A stretch of DNA of 60,471 bases from a virus (IMGVR_UViG_3300028025_003339:1-60471); one strand, 5' to 3'; shown: positions 51,024 to 58,229, numbered from the stretch's first letter. Notes: generated by a model from the sequence alone, not told the origin. A program made the numbers and translations.

Positions 51024-51266
51024 ATGTTATTCAAATACACAATTAGTTTGGAGGTTGAAGTAGAGTTCGAAGCACCATTGTTAGGTGCCGACAATACAAA
51101 ACACAAAAGAAAATATGTCGGATCGATTGCTAAGAAAACACTTCAAGAAATGGTAAGTCTTAATAGTACATCATTGATTGTTGATAGGAATATTGAGGAG
51201 GATAACTTTAATGGAACAATTAAAGGTCGAGCACATTTGGGAAAATCCGAAAAAAACAAATACTAA
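51024..51266 (+). CDS. Uncharacterised protein, 80 aa
   Basis: A beta-rich N-terminus (FKYTISLEVEVEFEAPLLG) and basic C-terminus. No family recognised. It lies between the nucleotidase and a putative DNA-binding protein. Confidence 0.5.
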   Translation: MLFKYTISLEVEVEFEAPLLGADNTKHKRKYVGSIAKKTLQEMVSLNSTSLIVDRNIEEDNFNGTIKGRAHLGKSEKNKY

Positions 51267-51267
51267 T

Positions 51268-51474
51268 ATGACTGAGACATTAAACATAGATTATCATAGA
51301 TGTAGATTGATTTTAAAATCATTAAACACATCTAAAACAATGAAAGAGGCGTCGTTAAAATGTGGTATCAGCGTAAGAACAATGCGTTTATGGTGTTTTA
51401 ACTACAACATTATAAAGACCAAAGATAAGAAGTATGAACGTAAAGCAATTACGTGGAACATATCAGAACAATAA
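51268..51474 (+). CDS. Small helix-turn-helix-like protein, 68 aa
   Basis: TMKEASLKCGISVRTMRLWC looks like a helix-turn-helix in which SVRTMRLW would be the recognition helix. I chose the ATG at 51268, right after the upstream stop. It may be a phage regulator acting on one of the promoter classes described here. Confidence 0.55.
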   Translation: MTETLNIDYHRCRLILKSLNTSKTMKEASLKCGISVRTMRLWCFNYNIIKTKDKKYERKAITWNISEQ

Positions 51475-51759
51475 ATGAAAAAGTTAACTATATTTTTAAT
51501 GTTATCGGGAGTGTTAACATTAGAAGCTAAACCAAAGTATCGAATTGAGACTTGGGTTTTAGATGGATACACACAATACCTACCACAAAGAAAAGTTTGG
51601 GCTAAAACAAATTACTTTACATTACCTTATAAGGTATGGGAATCTGGTTCATACCCATTCCAACATAAAAAACAAGCAGAAGAGATTATTGAGAATTGGA
51701 AAAATGCTGAGGAGGCAAAAAAATTATATAATAAATCAGAATTTTATTATTATAATTAA
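51475..51759 (+). CDS. Small exported protein, 94 aa
   Basis: Residues 1-18 (KKLTIFLMLSGVLTLEA) form a signal peptide. The mature part is short, aromatic and mixed alpha/beta (YRIETWVLDGYTQYLPQRKV). No family recognised. It would be exported to the periplasm or envelope. Confidence 0.6.
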   Translation: MKKLTIFLMLSGVLTLEAKPKYRIETWVLDGYTQYLPQRKVWAKTNYFTLPYKVWESGSYPFQHKKQAEEIIENWKNAEEAKKLYNKSEFYYYN

Positions 51760-51765
51760 ATAAAA

Positions 51766-51797
51766 TTTGGTATTGTGATTATATTTCTCTATATTTT
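51766..51797 (+). promoter_or_regulatory. Promoter, TTTG-N20-TATATTTT
   Basis: TTTG (51766-51769) and TATATTTT (51790-51797, one mismatch) are spaced by 20 bases, before the ATG at 51815. Confidence 0.55.
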
Positions 51798-51814
51798 ATT
51801 AAAAAGAATAACTC

Positions 51815-52909
51815 ATGTCTAAAATTAGAGATTTAAAAACCAATCCAGATAATTCAATAAACATCGTTAACATTGTGGAGATGTTTAGTCCCGACGCAAA
51901 ATCTAAGTATACCGATCTTTTACTTAGATTAATGAAGTCGACACCAAACCTAAAAGAACACACAAAAGAAATTAGGTCAGAAATTTTGAAGGAATATTCT
52001 TTCATCCCATCAACTAAGTTAGATGAATTTTCTGATTTACAAATAATGTTAATTTGGAAATTTATTGATGGATTTTTTGAATCAAAAGATTTACAAAATT
52101 TTAGAAAATTCTGTGAGTTAAATGAAAGAGGATTAGTTGCTCAGAACGACTTATCAAAATACAACACAATTGAAGAGGTGATGTCATCTTTAAGTATCGC
52201 TGAGATGGCTTTAGATATTAAATTACTTGAGAAGCAAACTAAAGTAGTTTATGAAGATGATGAGTGGTTATTAGTTAGACCACTAACATATGAATCATCT
52301 AAAAAGTATGGTGCAAATACGAAGTGGTGTACAACCCAAAGTGATAATCCTGAATATTTTTTAAAGTACTCCACTAAAGGTGTTTTAATCTATTGTATCA
52401 ATAAGAAGACCGGTTATAAAGTTGCTAGCTTTAATTCTTTAGATAAGAACGATCCAGAATTCTCATTTTGGAATCAGAAAGATTCTCGTATTGATTCATT
52501 ACAAACTGAATTAACAGACGAATTAAGAATTATTATTAAGAACGAATCTACAATCAAGGCTTATACCAACAGATATCTATTATCTGACGATGAACGTACA
52601 AAAGAGGATAAGATATATAGTAAATCTTCATTAAAGAATTACATTACAAGAAGTTCAGAGATTGACATGGTGGAACCTATCCCACCACCTACGGACACCG
52701 CTCGTGAACGTTACATTCGTAGAGCCTTAGAAAGGGCTAACTTGGAATATGATAACCAAGTTCAAGAAGAACCTGTTTCTGAACAAATGTTAGAGGAACG
52801 CGCAGAAGAAGAATCTTACGAAAATAGAGATAATATTGTATCAGAAGGACCCATCAATTATGGAGGGGATACAGATTCTAATATTAGAAATATCTTATAC
52901 GGAAATTAA
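51815..52909 (+). CDS. Phage protein with KWCTT (PcfJ-like) domain, 364 aa
   Basis: The central part (about residues 145-240) reads WLLVRPLTYESSKKYGANTK then WCTT (C172), YFLKYSTKGVLIYCINKKTG and YKVASFNSL, which resembles the Cys-centred core of PcfJ-like proteins. The N-terminal 140 residues are helical. The C-terminal 80 are acidic and Glu/Arg-rich, with a SARERYIRRALE-like helix (residues TARERYIRRALE). It may be structural or a regulator. Function is unknown. Confidence 0.5.
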   Translation: MSKIRDLKTNPDNSINIVNIVEMFSPDAKSKYTDLLLRLMKSTPNLKEHTKEIRSEILKEYSFIPSTKLDEFSDLQIMLIWKFIDGFFESKDLQNFRKFCELNERGLVAQNDLSKYNTIEEVMSSLSIAEMALDIKLLEKQTKVVYEDDEWLLVRPLTYESSKKYGANTKWCTTQSDNPEYFLKYSTKGVLIYCINKKTGYKVASFNSLDKNDPEFSFWNQKDSRIDSLQTELTDELRIIIKNESTIKAYTNRYLLSDDERTKEDKIYSKSSLKNYITRSSEIDMVEPIPPPTDTARERYIRRALERANLEYDNQVQEEPVSEQMLEERAEEESYENRDNIVSEGPINYGGDTDSNIRNILYGN

Positions 52910-52923
52910 GTTATAGTTCGTAA

Positions 52924-52930
52924 TATTTAT
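52924..52930 (+). promoter_or_regulatory. TATTTAT element before the RelE-like gene
   Basis: TATTTAT-N4-ATG, as at 38824 and 55245. No TTTG box upstream. Confidence 0.35.
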
Positions 52931-52934
52931 TGGT

Positions 52935-53327
52935 ATGGAAATAGTATTTACATCAAGATTTTTAAAAGATTTAAAGGACATTAGGATGCCAAAACATAAA
53001 AAGGCAACCGATGAAGTCATTGAAACCATTAAAAATGCACCTGATTTTGTTAAACTACACGAACTATTAGATATTAAGAAATTAAACCCTGGATTGGGTG
53101 GATATCGTATTAGATACACAAACAACCCAGAATATAGAATTAGATTTGACATTTTAGAAGACGCGAGTGATAAATCAGTAAAGAAAGTGGAGTTACAAAG
53201 ATGTTTAACTCGTGAGGATTATGAGAAATATGCTCACAGAAAGATAAACGAATCAACCACACCTAAGTCACGTAAACAATTGATGGTTATAAGTGAATCT
53301 CAGTATAAAAGGTTATTTAAACTATGA
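52935..53327 (+). CDS. RelE/ParE-like toxin-fold protein with a C-terminal tail motif, 130 aa
   Basis: FTSRFLKDLKDIRMPK, FVKLHELLDIKKLNPGLGGY, RIRYTNNPEYRIRFDIL and the charged last strand are the RelE/ParE superfamily layout (mRNA interferase or gyrase poison). No antitoxin gene is adjacent. After the toxin-like domain a tail of about 20 residues ends QLMVISESQYKRLFKL, which matches the helix motif at the N-terminus of other proteins here (for example LLITESQYTKIL at 53488). That fusion suggests delivery or anchoring of a toxin-fold protein. Confidence 0.7.
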   Translation: MEIVFTSRFLKDLKDIRMPKHKKATDEVIETIKNAPDFVKLHELLDIKKLNPGLGGYRIRYTNNPEYRIRFDILEDASDKSVKKVELQRCLTREDYEKYAHRKINESTTPKSRKQLMVISESQYKRLFKL

Positions 53328-53485
53328 AAAAATGGACAATAATAACTTTAATTACCTTGTTTTTACTGTATGGCTTTGTATACCACACATTCATGATGTT
53401 TGCAATATTACTAGCTACGTTCGGGCTTGGGTATTTAATGTTAAGGGGAGGTTCCAACATTAGAGATTTATTTAAAGACTTATAA
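53324..53485 (+). CDS. Small two-helix membrane protein, 53 aa
   Basis: A complete frame starting at the ATGA overlap with the RelE-like gene. Almost the whole of residues 3-42 is hydrophobic (TLITLFLLYGFVYHTFMMFA), with a basic/acidic tail (SNIRDLFKDL). No family recognised. Confidence 0.6.
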   Translation: MKKWTIITLITLFLLYGFVYHTFMMFAILLATFGLGYLMLRGGSNIRDLFKDL

Positions 53486-53487
53486 CT

Positions 53488-53718
53488 ATGAAATTACTTA
53501 TTACTGAATCACAATATACTAAAATACTATCGGAATATTACAATTCAGAACAGTTACATTCAAGAGAATATATTGTCAAAAGATTATCAAAAGGTCCAAA
53601 ATATATGAAGGAATATATTAAAAATTTACCTTATATTGATTGTACCAAAAATGGTGAACCTCACGTTTGTACCTATATTCCCGAAGTAGTTTATCAATTT
53701 TTATTTGGAGATTTCTAA
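53488..53718 (+). CDS. Small protein with shared N-terminal ITESQY motif, 76 aa
   Basis: It begins MKLLITESQYTKILSEYYNS, the clearest example of the shared motif. The rest is a compact helical domain (KRLSKGPKYMKEYIKNLPYI) of unknown type with two Cys. Co-transcribed with the RelE-like and membrane proteins upstream. Confidence 0.6.
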   Translation: MKLLITESQYTKILSEYYNSEQLHSREYIVKRLSKGPKYMKEYIKNLPYIDCTKNGEPHVCTYIPEVVYQFLFGDF

Positions 53719-53722
53719 TTTA

Positions 53723-53754
53723 TTTGGTGGATTGATTTAATATCGATATATTTG
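53723..53754 (+). promoter_or_regulatory. Promoter, TTTG-N20-TATATTTG
   Basis: TTTG (53723-53726) and a perfect TATATTTG (53747-53754) are spaced by 20 bases. The ATG at 53775 follows by 20 bases. Confidence 0.75.
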
Positions 53755-53774
53755 TAAACCAAATCAACATTAAC

Positions 53775-54335
53775 ATGTCAAAAACATTAATCATCCACCC
53801 AAAGGATGACTCAACAACCTTTTTAGATATTGTCTATAAGGATGTACCAAATCAAACCCTTGTTCAAGGAGGTCTTAGTAAGTTAGAAATAATGAAACTA
53901 ATTGAATCACATGATAGGGTTATGATGATGGGACACGGGAGTCCGCATGGTTTATTCCATGTTGGTCAATTCTTTCATTGCGGACCTACATACGGGGGTT
54001 ACATCATCGATGAGACAATGGTATCATTATTAAAAGAAAAGGACAACAGCGTCTTTATTTGGTGTAATGCTGACCAATTTGTGGAGTACCATGGTTTAGA
54101 AGGTTTTTATAGTGGAATGTTCATTAGCGAGGTGGGTGAAGCAAACTATTGTGGGTTACCCGGTATGGACCAATCGGAGGTTGACGAATCAAATTACGCG
54201 TTTGTTAATATCATTTCAAAATACATTAATGAAGATAAGAATATCATTCACGAGAATGTTAAAAAAGAATATGGTATCTTGGCTGAAGAAAATCCAATTG
54301 CATTATACAACAATAATAGATTATATAAATCATGA
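53775..54335 (+). CDS. Clan CD (caspase-like) cysteine peptidase-like protein, 186 aa
   Basis: DRVMMMGHGSPHGLF places H54-G55 after a hydrophobic strand, and NSVFIWCNADQFVEYHGLEG places C97 at the end of the next one. This His-Gly...Cys dyad layout is that of clan CD peptidases (caspase, gingipain, CHAT). The protein is a single compact domain without a signal peptide. In a phage it might process virion proteins, a host factor or an antiphage effector. The fold assignment is from motif order only. Confidence 0.5.
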   Translation: MSKTLIIHPKDDSTTFLDIVYKDVPNQTLVQGGLSKLEIMKLIESHDRVMMMGHGSPHGLFHVGQFFHCGPTYGGYIIDETMVSLLKEKDNSVFIWCNADQFVEYHGLEGFYSGMFISEVGEANYCGLPGMDQSEVDESNYAFVNIISKYINEDKNIIHENVKKEYGILAEENPIALYNNNRLYKS

Positions 54336-54844
54336 TTACAGAAAAACTATACAAAGTACAATTGTTAGATGGTAAAGAAACCACTACACTTTACGAAACA
54401 AGACAAGATGCTCTAAGAGCACATCGTGGTAATGTGGCGAAACTTATTGAGGTTCTACCTAAAGCAACTAAAACAAAACCAGCACCGACCATTGACGAGT
54501 TGGTGATTGTTATTAGTGCACGTAGTAACGAAGATTTAGAGATATCTAAAGATTGTGGTTACGCGGTAATGTACAATTGCCCAAAGAGAGATAAGATTTA
54601 CGAAGGTATGAAATATCTTGAAGTGTCCGAGAATTACGTATTGGAGGCCACAATTACGAAGTTAGAGAAATACGAGAAGGGTGCACATCATCATTGGAAA
54701 GGACCCGGATATAAACCAGACAAGGTTTGGAAGTGGGCATTATTCCATAAAAATGGTAGAATTATCCCAAGAAAAAATGTGGAGGAAAGATATAGTAATC
54801 CACTAAAGGGAACCCAAGGAGGTATTAGTTATATTAAAATTTAA
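54332..54844 (+). CDS. Uncharacterised phage protein, 170 aa
   Basis: No family recognised. It starts in the ATGA overlap with the peptidase-like gene, so they are coupled. KGAHHHWKGPGYKPDKVWKW is a His- and Trp-rich loop. The sequence reads as a mixed alpha/beta protein of moderate size. Confidence 0.6.
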   Translation: MITEKLYKVQLLDGKETTTLYETRQDALRAHRGNVAKLIEVLPKATKTKPAPTIDELVIVISARSNEDLEISKDCGYAVMYNCPKRDKIYEGMKYLEVSENYVLEATITKLEKYEKGAHHHWKGPGYKPDKVWKWALFHKNGRIIPRKNVEERYSNPLKGTQGGISYIKI

Positions 54845-54847
54845 TTT

Positions 54848-55021
54848 ATGGATAATTTCCCAAAAGGACTTGCAAGATTTTTAAGTCTTGTGTCAGCATT
54901 TATCTTAGGTGCATATGTTACCCAAGAGTTTAGATTTGGTCAACCAGTTGAGTTTTATAGGTATTTTTTGACCTTTATGTTTGGTTGGATGTTTTATATT
55001 CAAGGTAATAAAAACGATTAA
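54848..55021 (+). CDS. Small membrane protein, 57 aa
   Basis: A complete frame from ATG (54848) to TAA. Two hydrophobic helices (about 10-24 and 38-52) with a short polar link. No family recognised. Confidence 0.6.
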   Translation: MDNFPKGLARFLSLVSAFILGAYVTQEFRFGQPVEFYRYFLTFMFGWMFYIQGNKND

Positions 55022-55022
55022 A

Positions 55023-55244
55023 ATGAAGAGATATTCAGGTTATTTAATTATTGGGTCTGAAACCAGATCGGTTGAGATTATTGCAGATACCGTCCATCCC
55101 GATTCAACGTGTGCAACAAGATTCCACAGGAAAATTAAAGTTCGTGGGGAGTATGGGGCACCCGAAACAGGATTTGAATTGGTGGCGCAGTATCCATCGG
55201 ATAGATTAGTTATCGATTCAATAGAAGAAATCGAGGAAGAGTAG
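55023..55244 (+). CDS. Uncharacterised protein, 73 aa
   Basis: I chose the ATG at 55023, just after the upstream stop. A beta-rich protein (YSGYLIIGSETRSVEIIADT) with acidic end. No family recognised. Confidence 0.55.
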   Translation: MKRYSGYLIIGSETRSVEIIADTVHPDSTCATRFHRKIKVRGEYGAPETGFELVAQYPSDRLVIDSIEEIEEE

Positions 55245-55252
55245 TATTTATA
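55245..55252 (+). promoter_or_regulatory. TATTTATA element before the 55256 gene
   Basis: AGTATTTATA is placed right after the upstream stop, with TATTTAT-N4-ATG spacing. It is the shortest form of the element seen in this window. Confidence 0.4.
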
Positions 55253-55255
55253 GAT

Positions 55256-55780
55256 ATGTCCAAAACAATCAAAGTTACTAAAAGTCAATTAAAGCAAATG
55301 ATCAAAGAATCGTTAGCCATTAGAATTGACCCTAATCAATTACCTAAGTACACACAAGAAGTTGTGAAACTAATACATGATGGTAAGAAATTTGGTAACC
55401 AATTATTAAACATTATCAAGGATTTGAGTATCGGTGAGATTATTAACGACGCACAAAGATACCACAAAATGTTTACTGATGTTGAGGCAATGGCAAGTCA
55501 CTATTATAAGAAGTCCCACGAATATTATGATATTCATTCAGCACTTGAAGGTGACGAAGAAAATGAAGATGCAATTGAGGAATACTATCATTTGGTTTCG
55601 GATTTAGATACTGTTGCAACTGATTTGGATGACATGAAAGACATGTTTGAAAATATCATGGAGATGGTTACCGAAGCTGGCGGACAAATTAAAGACAAAA
55701 TTAATTATTTTGATAAACAATATCCAACACAAACAATAAATGTTGGTGAACCTAACAAAACAAATGAATATGAAAATTAA
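55256..55780 (+). CDS. Helical protein with shared N-terminal motif, 174 aa
   Basis: It begins MSKTIKVTKSQLKQMIKESL, one of the motif set. Most of the rest is acidic helix that could form a coiled coil (EDAIEEYYHLVSDLDTVATD, DDMKDMFENIMEMVTEAGG). It overlaps the next gene, which has the same motif, by 11 bases. A core, scaffold or packaged protein is plausible. Confidence 0.6.
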   Translation: MSKTIKVTKSQLKQMIKESLAIRIDPNQLPKYTQEVVKLIHDGKKFGNQLLNIIKDLSIGEIINDAQRYHKMFTDVEAMASHYYKKSHEYYDIHSALEGDEENEDAIEEYYHLVSDLDTVATDLDDMKDMFENIMEMVTEAGGQIKDKINYFDKQYPTQTINVGEPNKTNEYEN

Positions 55781-55973
55781 ATTAACTAAAACACAATTAG
55801 ATAAAATGATTTTGGAATCTCTTGATGAGAAAATTAAATCAGGTGTTGAAGAATCATTTGATGAGACTAGTCCTGAAGAGGATCTTTTTGCTCCAACTCC
55901 ACAAACAAAAGGAACAATTAGTATTGAAAAGTTACTTACGCCAGGAAGATTCTATAAAGGAGACGATGTCTAA
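55770..55973 (+). CDS. Small acidic protein with shared N-terminal motif, 67 aa
   Basis: I chose the ATG at 55770 (MKIKLTKTQLDKMILESLDE), which puts the motif at the very N-terminus and overlaps the upstream stop. The rest is acidic (VEESFDETSPEEDLFAPTPQ) and probably disordered. It is followed by a terminator. Confidence 0.6.
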   Translation: MKIKLTKTQLDKMILESLDEKIKSGVEESFDETSPEEDLFAPTPQTKGTISIEKLLTPGRFYKGDDV

Positions 55974-55999
55974 ACAAAAACTATTCTAATACGTATATA

Positions 56000-56027
56000 A
56001 AACCCTTAATAAAATAAGGGTTTTTTT
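56000..56027 (+). terminator. Rho-independent terminator
   Basis: AAACCCTTA (56000-56008), six-base loop, TAAGGGTTT (56015-56023) and a T run. It ends the transcript carrying the two motif proteins. Confidence 0.88.
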
Positions 56028-56028
56028 A

Positions 56029-56060
56029 TTTGTTTAAATCGATAAAATTATTTATATTTT
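56029..56060 (+). promoter_or_regulatory. Promoter TTTG-N20-TATATTTT just after a terminator
   Basis: TTTG (56029-56032) and TATATTTT (56053-56060) are spaced by 20 bases. A TATTTATA (56049-56056) overlaps the -7 box, so both promoter classes coincide here. The ATG at 56064 is three bases downstream, again leaderless. Confidence 0.5.
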
Positions 56061-56063
56061 AAC

Positions 56064-56375
56064 ATGAGATGTTATGGGTTTATTGAATATAAAAATAGTA
56101 TAGAATGGAATCTCTCTGATAAATTTTTATTGGATTCAGATTTTTTTAAAGATTGTAAACCCACAGGTTTACCCATTGATGTATCCGATAGTGTGTTAGA
56201 GTTTAACAAAGGTACGGCACACTTACACTCGTATCTCACATATAATCAATTTAAAACATTAATCGAAAAAAAAGAATTTGTTGAAATAAAATACCACATG
56301 ATTCTTAGTTTTATGAGATGTTTTGAGGAAGTCAAATGTCCCACCAGATTAGTATTCTGGTCGGTTTTAATATAA
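56064..56375 (+). CDS. Uncharacterised protein, 103 aa
   Basis: No family recognised. It contains four Cys (MRCYGF, DCKPTG, MRCFEEVKC) and is otherwise a mixed alpha/beta protein. One base separates it from the LpxH-like gene. Confidence 0.55.
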   Translation: MRCYGFIEYKNSIEWNLSDKFLLDSDFFKDCKPTGLPIDVSDSVLEFNKGTAHLHSYLTYNQFKTLIEKKEFVEIKYHMILSFMRCFEEVKCPTRLVFWSVLI

Positions 56376-56376
56376 A

Positions 56377-57066
56377 ATGTCACAAGTAGTTGAAGCTTTA
56401 TTTGTCAGCGATTTACATTTAGGAAGTAAACATTCAAACGTCGATAAAATAATATCATTGTTAGATGATTATATACCAAAACATTTATTTTTAGTCGGTG
56501 ACATTATTGATGGTTGGATATTAAATTTAAAGTGGAACATAAAACATTCCATGGTTTTGGATAGAATCAAATATCTTTCTAATAATGGAACGAAGGTAAT
56601 ATGGATTCCTGGTAACCATGATAACTTTATGAGAGATTTCAAATCATTTGGAAACATTGAAATTCATAATGAGTATGTTTGGAACGAGACTTTAATTACC
56701 CACGGAGACCTTTACGATGGTATTGTGTGGATAAAGAGAATTACACCTAAATTAAGAATGGTTAAGTTTCACGAAGAACTTAACAAACGAGCAATCAAAT
56801 TAGGTTGTAAATCAATAATATGTGGACATATTCATAGGTCTGAAGACAAAGTGGTAAATGGGATTAGATACATTAACACAGGAGATTGGATTTATAGTAA
56901 TAGTTATGTAACTTTCAACGACGGAAAGTATATTCTACACAGACCAATAATAAAAAAGGTTCCTTATTATTTTGATTATTCAAAATTTTATTATAAATTT
57001 GGGTGTAAACAAGAACAAAATGGACAAATTCAATTACGTCATTGCGAGAAAGTGGTTCGACGATAG
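56377..57066 (+). CDS. LpxH/UDP-2,3-diacylglucosamine-hydrolase-like metallophosphoesterase, 229 aa
   Basis: FVSDLHLGSKHSN, FLVGDIIDGW, WIPGNHDNFM, LITHGDLYDG and IICGHIHRSED are the five metal-binding blocks, in the spacing of the LpxH/UDP-diacylglucosamine pyrophosphatase subgroup (about 240 residues). That enzyme makes lipid X in lipid A synthesis. A phage copy could divert or alter lipid A precursors, but substrate cannot be read from motifs alone. It overlaps the next small gene by 47 bases. Confidence 0.75.
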   Translation: MSQVVEALFVSDLHLGSKHSNVDKIISLLDDYIPKHLFLVGDIIDGWILNLKWNIKHSMVLDRIKYLSNNGTKVIWIPGNHDNFMRDFKSFGNIEIHNEYVWNETLITHGDLYDGIVWIKRITPKLRMVKFHEELNKRAIKLGCKSIICGHIHRSEDKVVNGIRYINTGDWIYSNSYVTFNDGKYILHRPIIKKVPYYFDYSKFYYKFGCKQEQNGQIQLRHCEKVVRR

Positions 57067-57220
57067 TAATCAATTAAATTGTTACACCTATCACAATGAT
57101 GTCTTTTATGGAGACATTGAAGATGCCAGAAACACATTAGAGTTTATCAAAGGTAGAGCGGACGAAGATAAAAAACATCAATATCAAATCCACAAAATTA
57201 ATGATAGACCATTAAAATAA
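57020..57220 (+). CDS. Small uncharacterised protein, 66 aa
   Basis: I chose the ATG at 57020 (MDKFNYVIARKWFDDSNQLN), which overlaps the end of the phosphoesterase gene. A mixed alpha/beta protein with no family recognised. It directly precedes the DUF262-like cassette with a four-base gap. Confidence 0.55.
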   Translation: MDKFNYVIARKWFDDSNQLNCYTYHNDVFYGDIEDARNTLEFIKGRADEDKKHQYQIHKINDRPLK

Positions 57221-57224
57221 AAAT

Positions 57225-58229
57225 ATGACACCAAATCAGTACCACGAACTTCAAAGACAAGCCGATGTAATTGATGCACACAAAAAAAATAGTATGAAAT
57301 TTGATTTCGAACTAGAAGTGTGGACAATATCTAAGTTGTTAAATAAATTAGAGGAAGGTAAGTTTGTAAAGTTACCACACCAAAGACCATTAACACTTAA
57401 AAAGAATTCAGCTAAAAGATTTATTGAATCGGCACTTAATAAAGATTTGCTCGTACCTTTTACTTTTGCTGACATTCAATCAAGTTTTTCTTGCTCAATC
57501 GGTCATGAAGATATGACCTTCTTTAGAAAGTATCTAAATAAGGGTTTTGAATTGTCCATCGAGGATTGCCAACATAGAATGGCAAGTTTAGAATCAGTTA
57601 CAGATGATGATTTTGTTGATGAATTTGAAGGTAAGAAAGAAGAATTTTTAAATACAAAAGTTATCGTTCTTATTTTGAAACATGCAACAAAAGATGAATT
57701 GATTAGAAAGTTTGGTAGAGTTAATAGTGGTAAAACCGTTACTAACGATAACTTAATTTGGGGTGAGAATAATTCATTCAATGACTACATTAAAGAACGT
57801 TTTATTAATGATGATAGATTACTACGTCTATATAAAACGAAAAAGAAAAGTGAATCTATTGAAAGGATTTTATATGGTAATGTGTTGAAGATTATTAAGG
57901 TATGTTCATCTCACGATGGTATTATTAATTCATCAAGCACGGGTGCCGACCAGATGATGTCATTTGTTAAAGATAATATGGACACCACTCAATTTCAAAA
58001 CATCGTCGGGTTATTCGATATGTGGTATGAATACATCAAAGACAATCCAACTAAAGATTCATTTACAACTCAATCAAATCTATTCTTTATTTTACATATC
58101 TTAAATAAAAAAGAATTAGATATGAGTGAAGATAATGTTAATAATATTCTTGTAAGATTTACTGACTCTCGTTCAAGATCCGAATCAAGATACATTGAGA
58201 TTTTAAATACAATTGAGAATGAAGAATAA
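57225..58229 (+). CDS. DUF262-like (GmrSD/ParB-like N-domain) protein, 334 aa
   Basis: The layout follows DUF262 proteins: KLPHQRPLTLKK (HQRP at 52-55, equivalent to YQRP), IEDCQHRMASLE (DCQHR at 114-118, equivalent to DGQQR) and FGRVNSGKTVTNDNLIWGE (equivalent to the FxRxN-x-G segment). Family members include the GmrS/BrxU modification-dependent nucleases. No DUF1524 HNH domain follows, so a partner must supply any nuclease. It heads a three-gene cassette with overlapping ends that includes a nuclease-like protein and an adenine methylase. Confidence 0.65.
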   Translation: MTPNQYHELQRQADVIDAHKKNSMKFDFELEVWTISKLLNKLEEGKFVKLPHQRPLTLKKNSAKRFIESALNKDLLVPFTFADIQSSFSCSIGHEDMTFFRKYLNKGFELSIEDCQHRMASLESVTDDDFVDEFEGKKEEFLNTKVIVLILKHATKDELIRKFGRVNSGKTVTNDNLIWGENNSFNDYIKERFINDDRLLRLYKTKKKSESIERILYGNVLKIIKVCSSHDGIINSSSTGADQMMSFVKDNMDTTQFQNIVGLFDMWYEYIKDNPTKDSFTTQSNLFFILHILNKKELDMSEDNVNNILVRFTDSRSRSESRYIEILNTIENEE

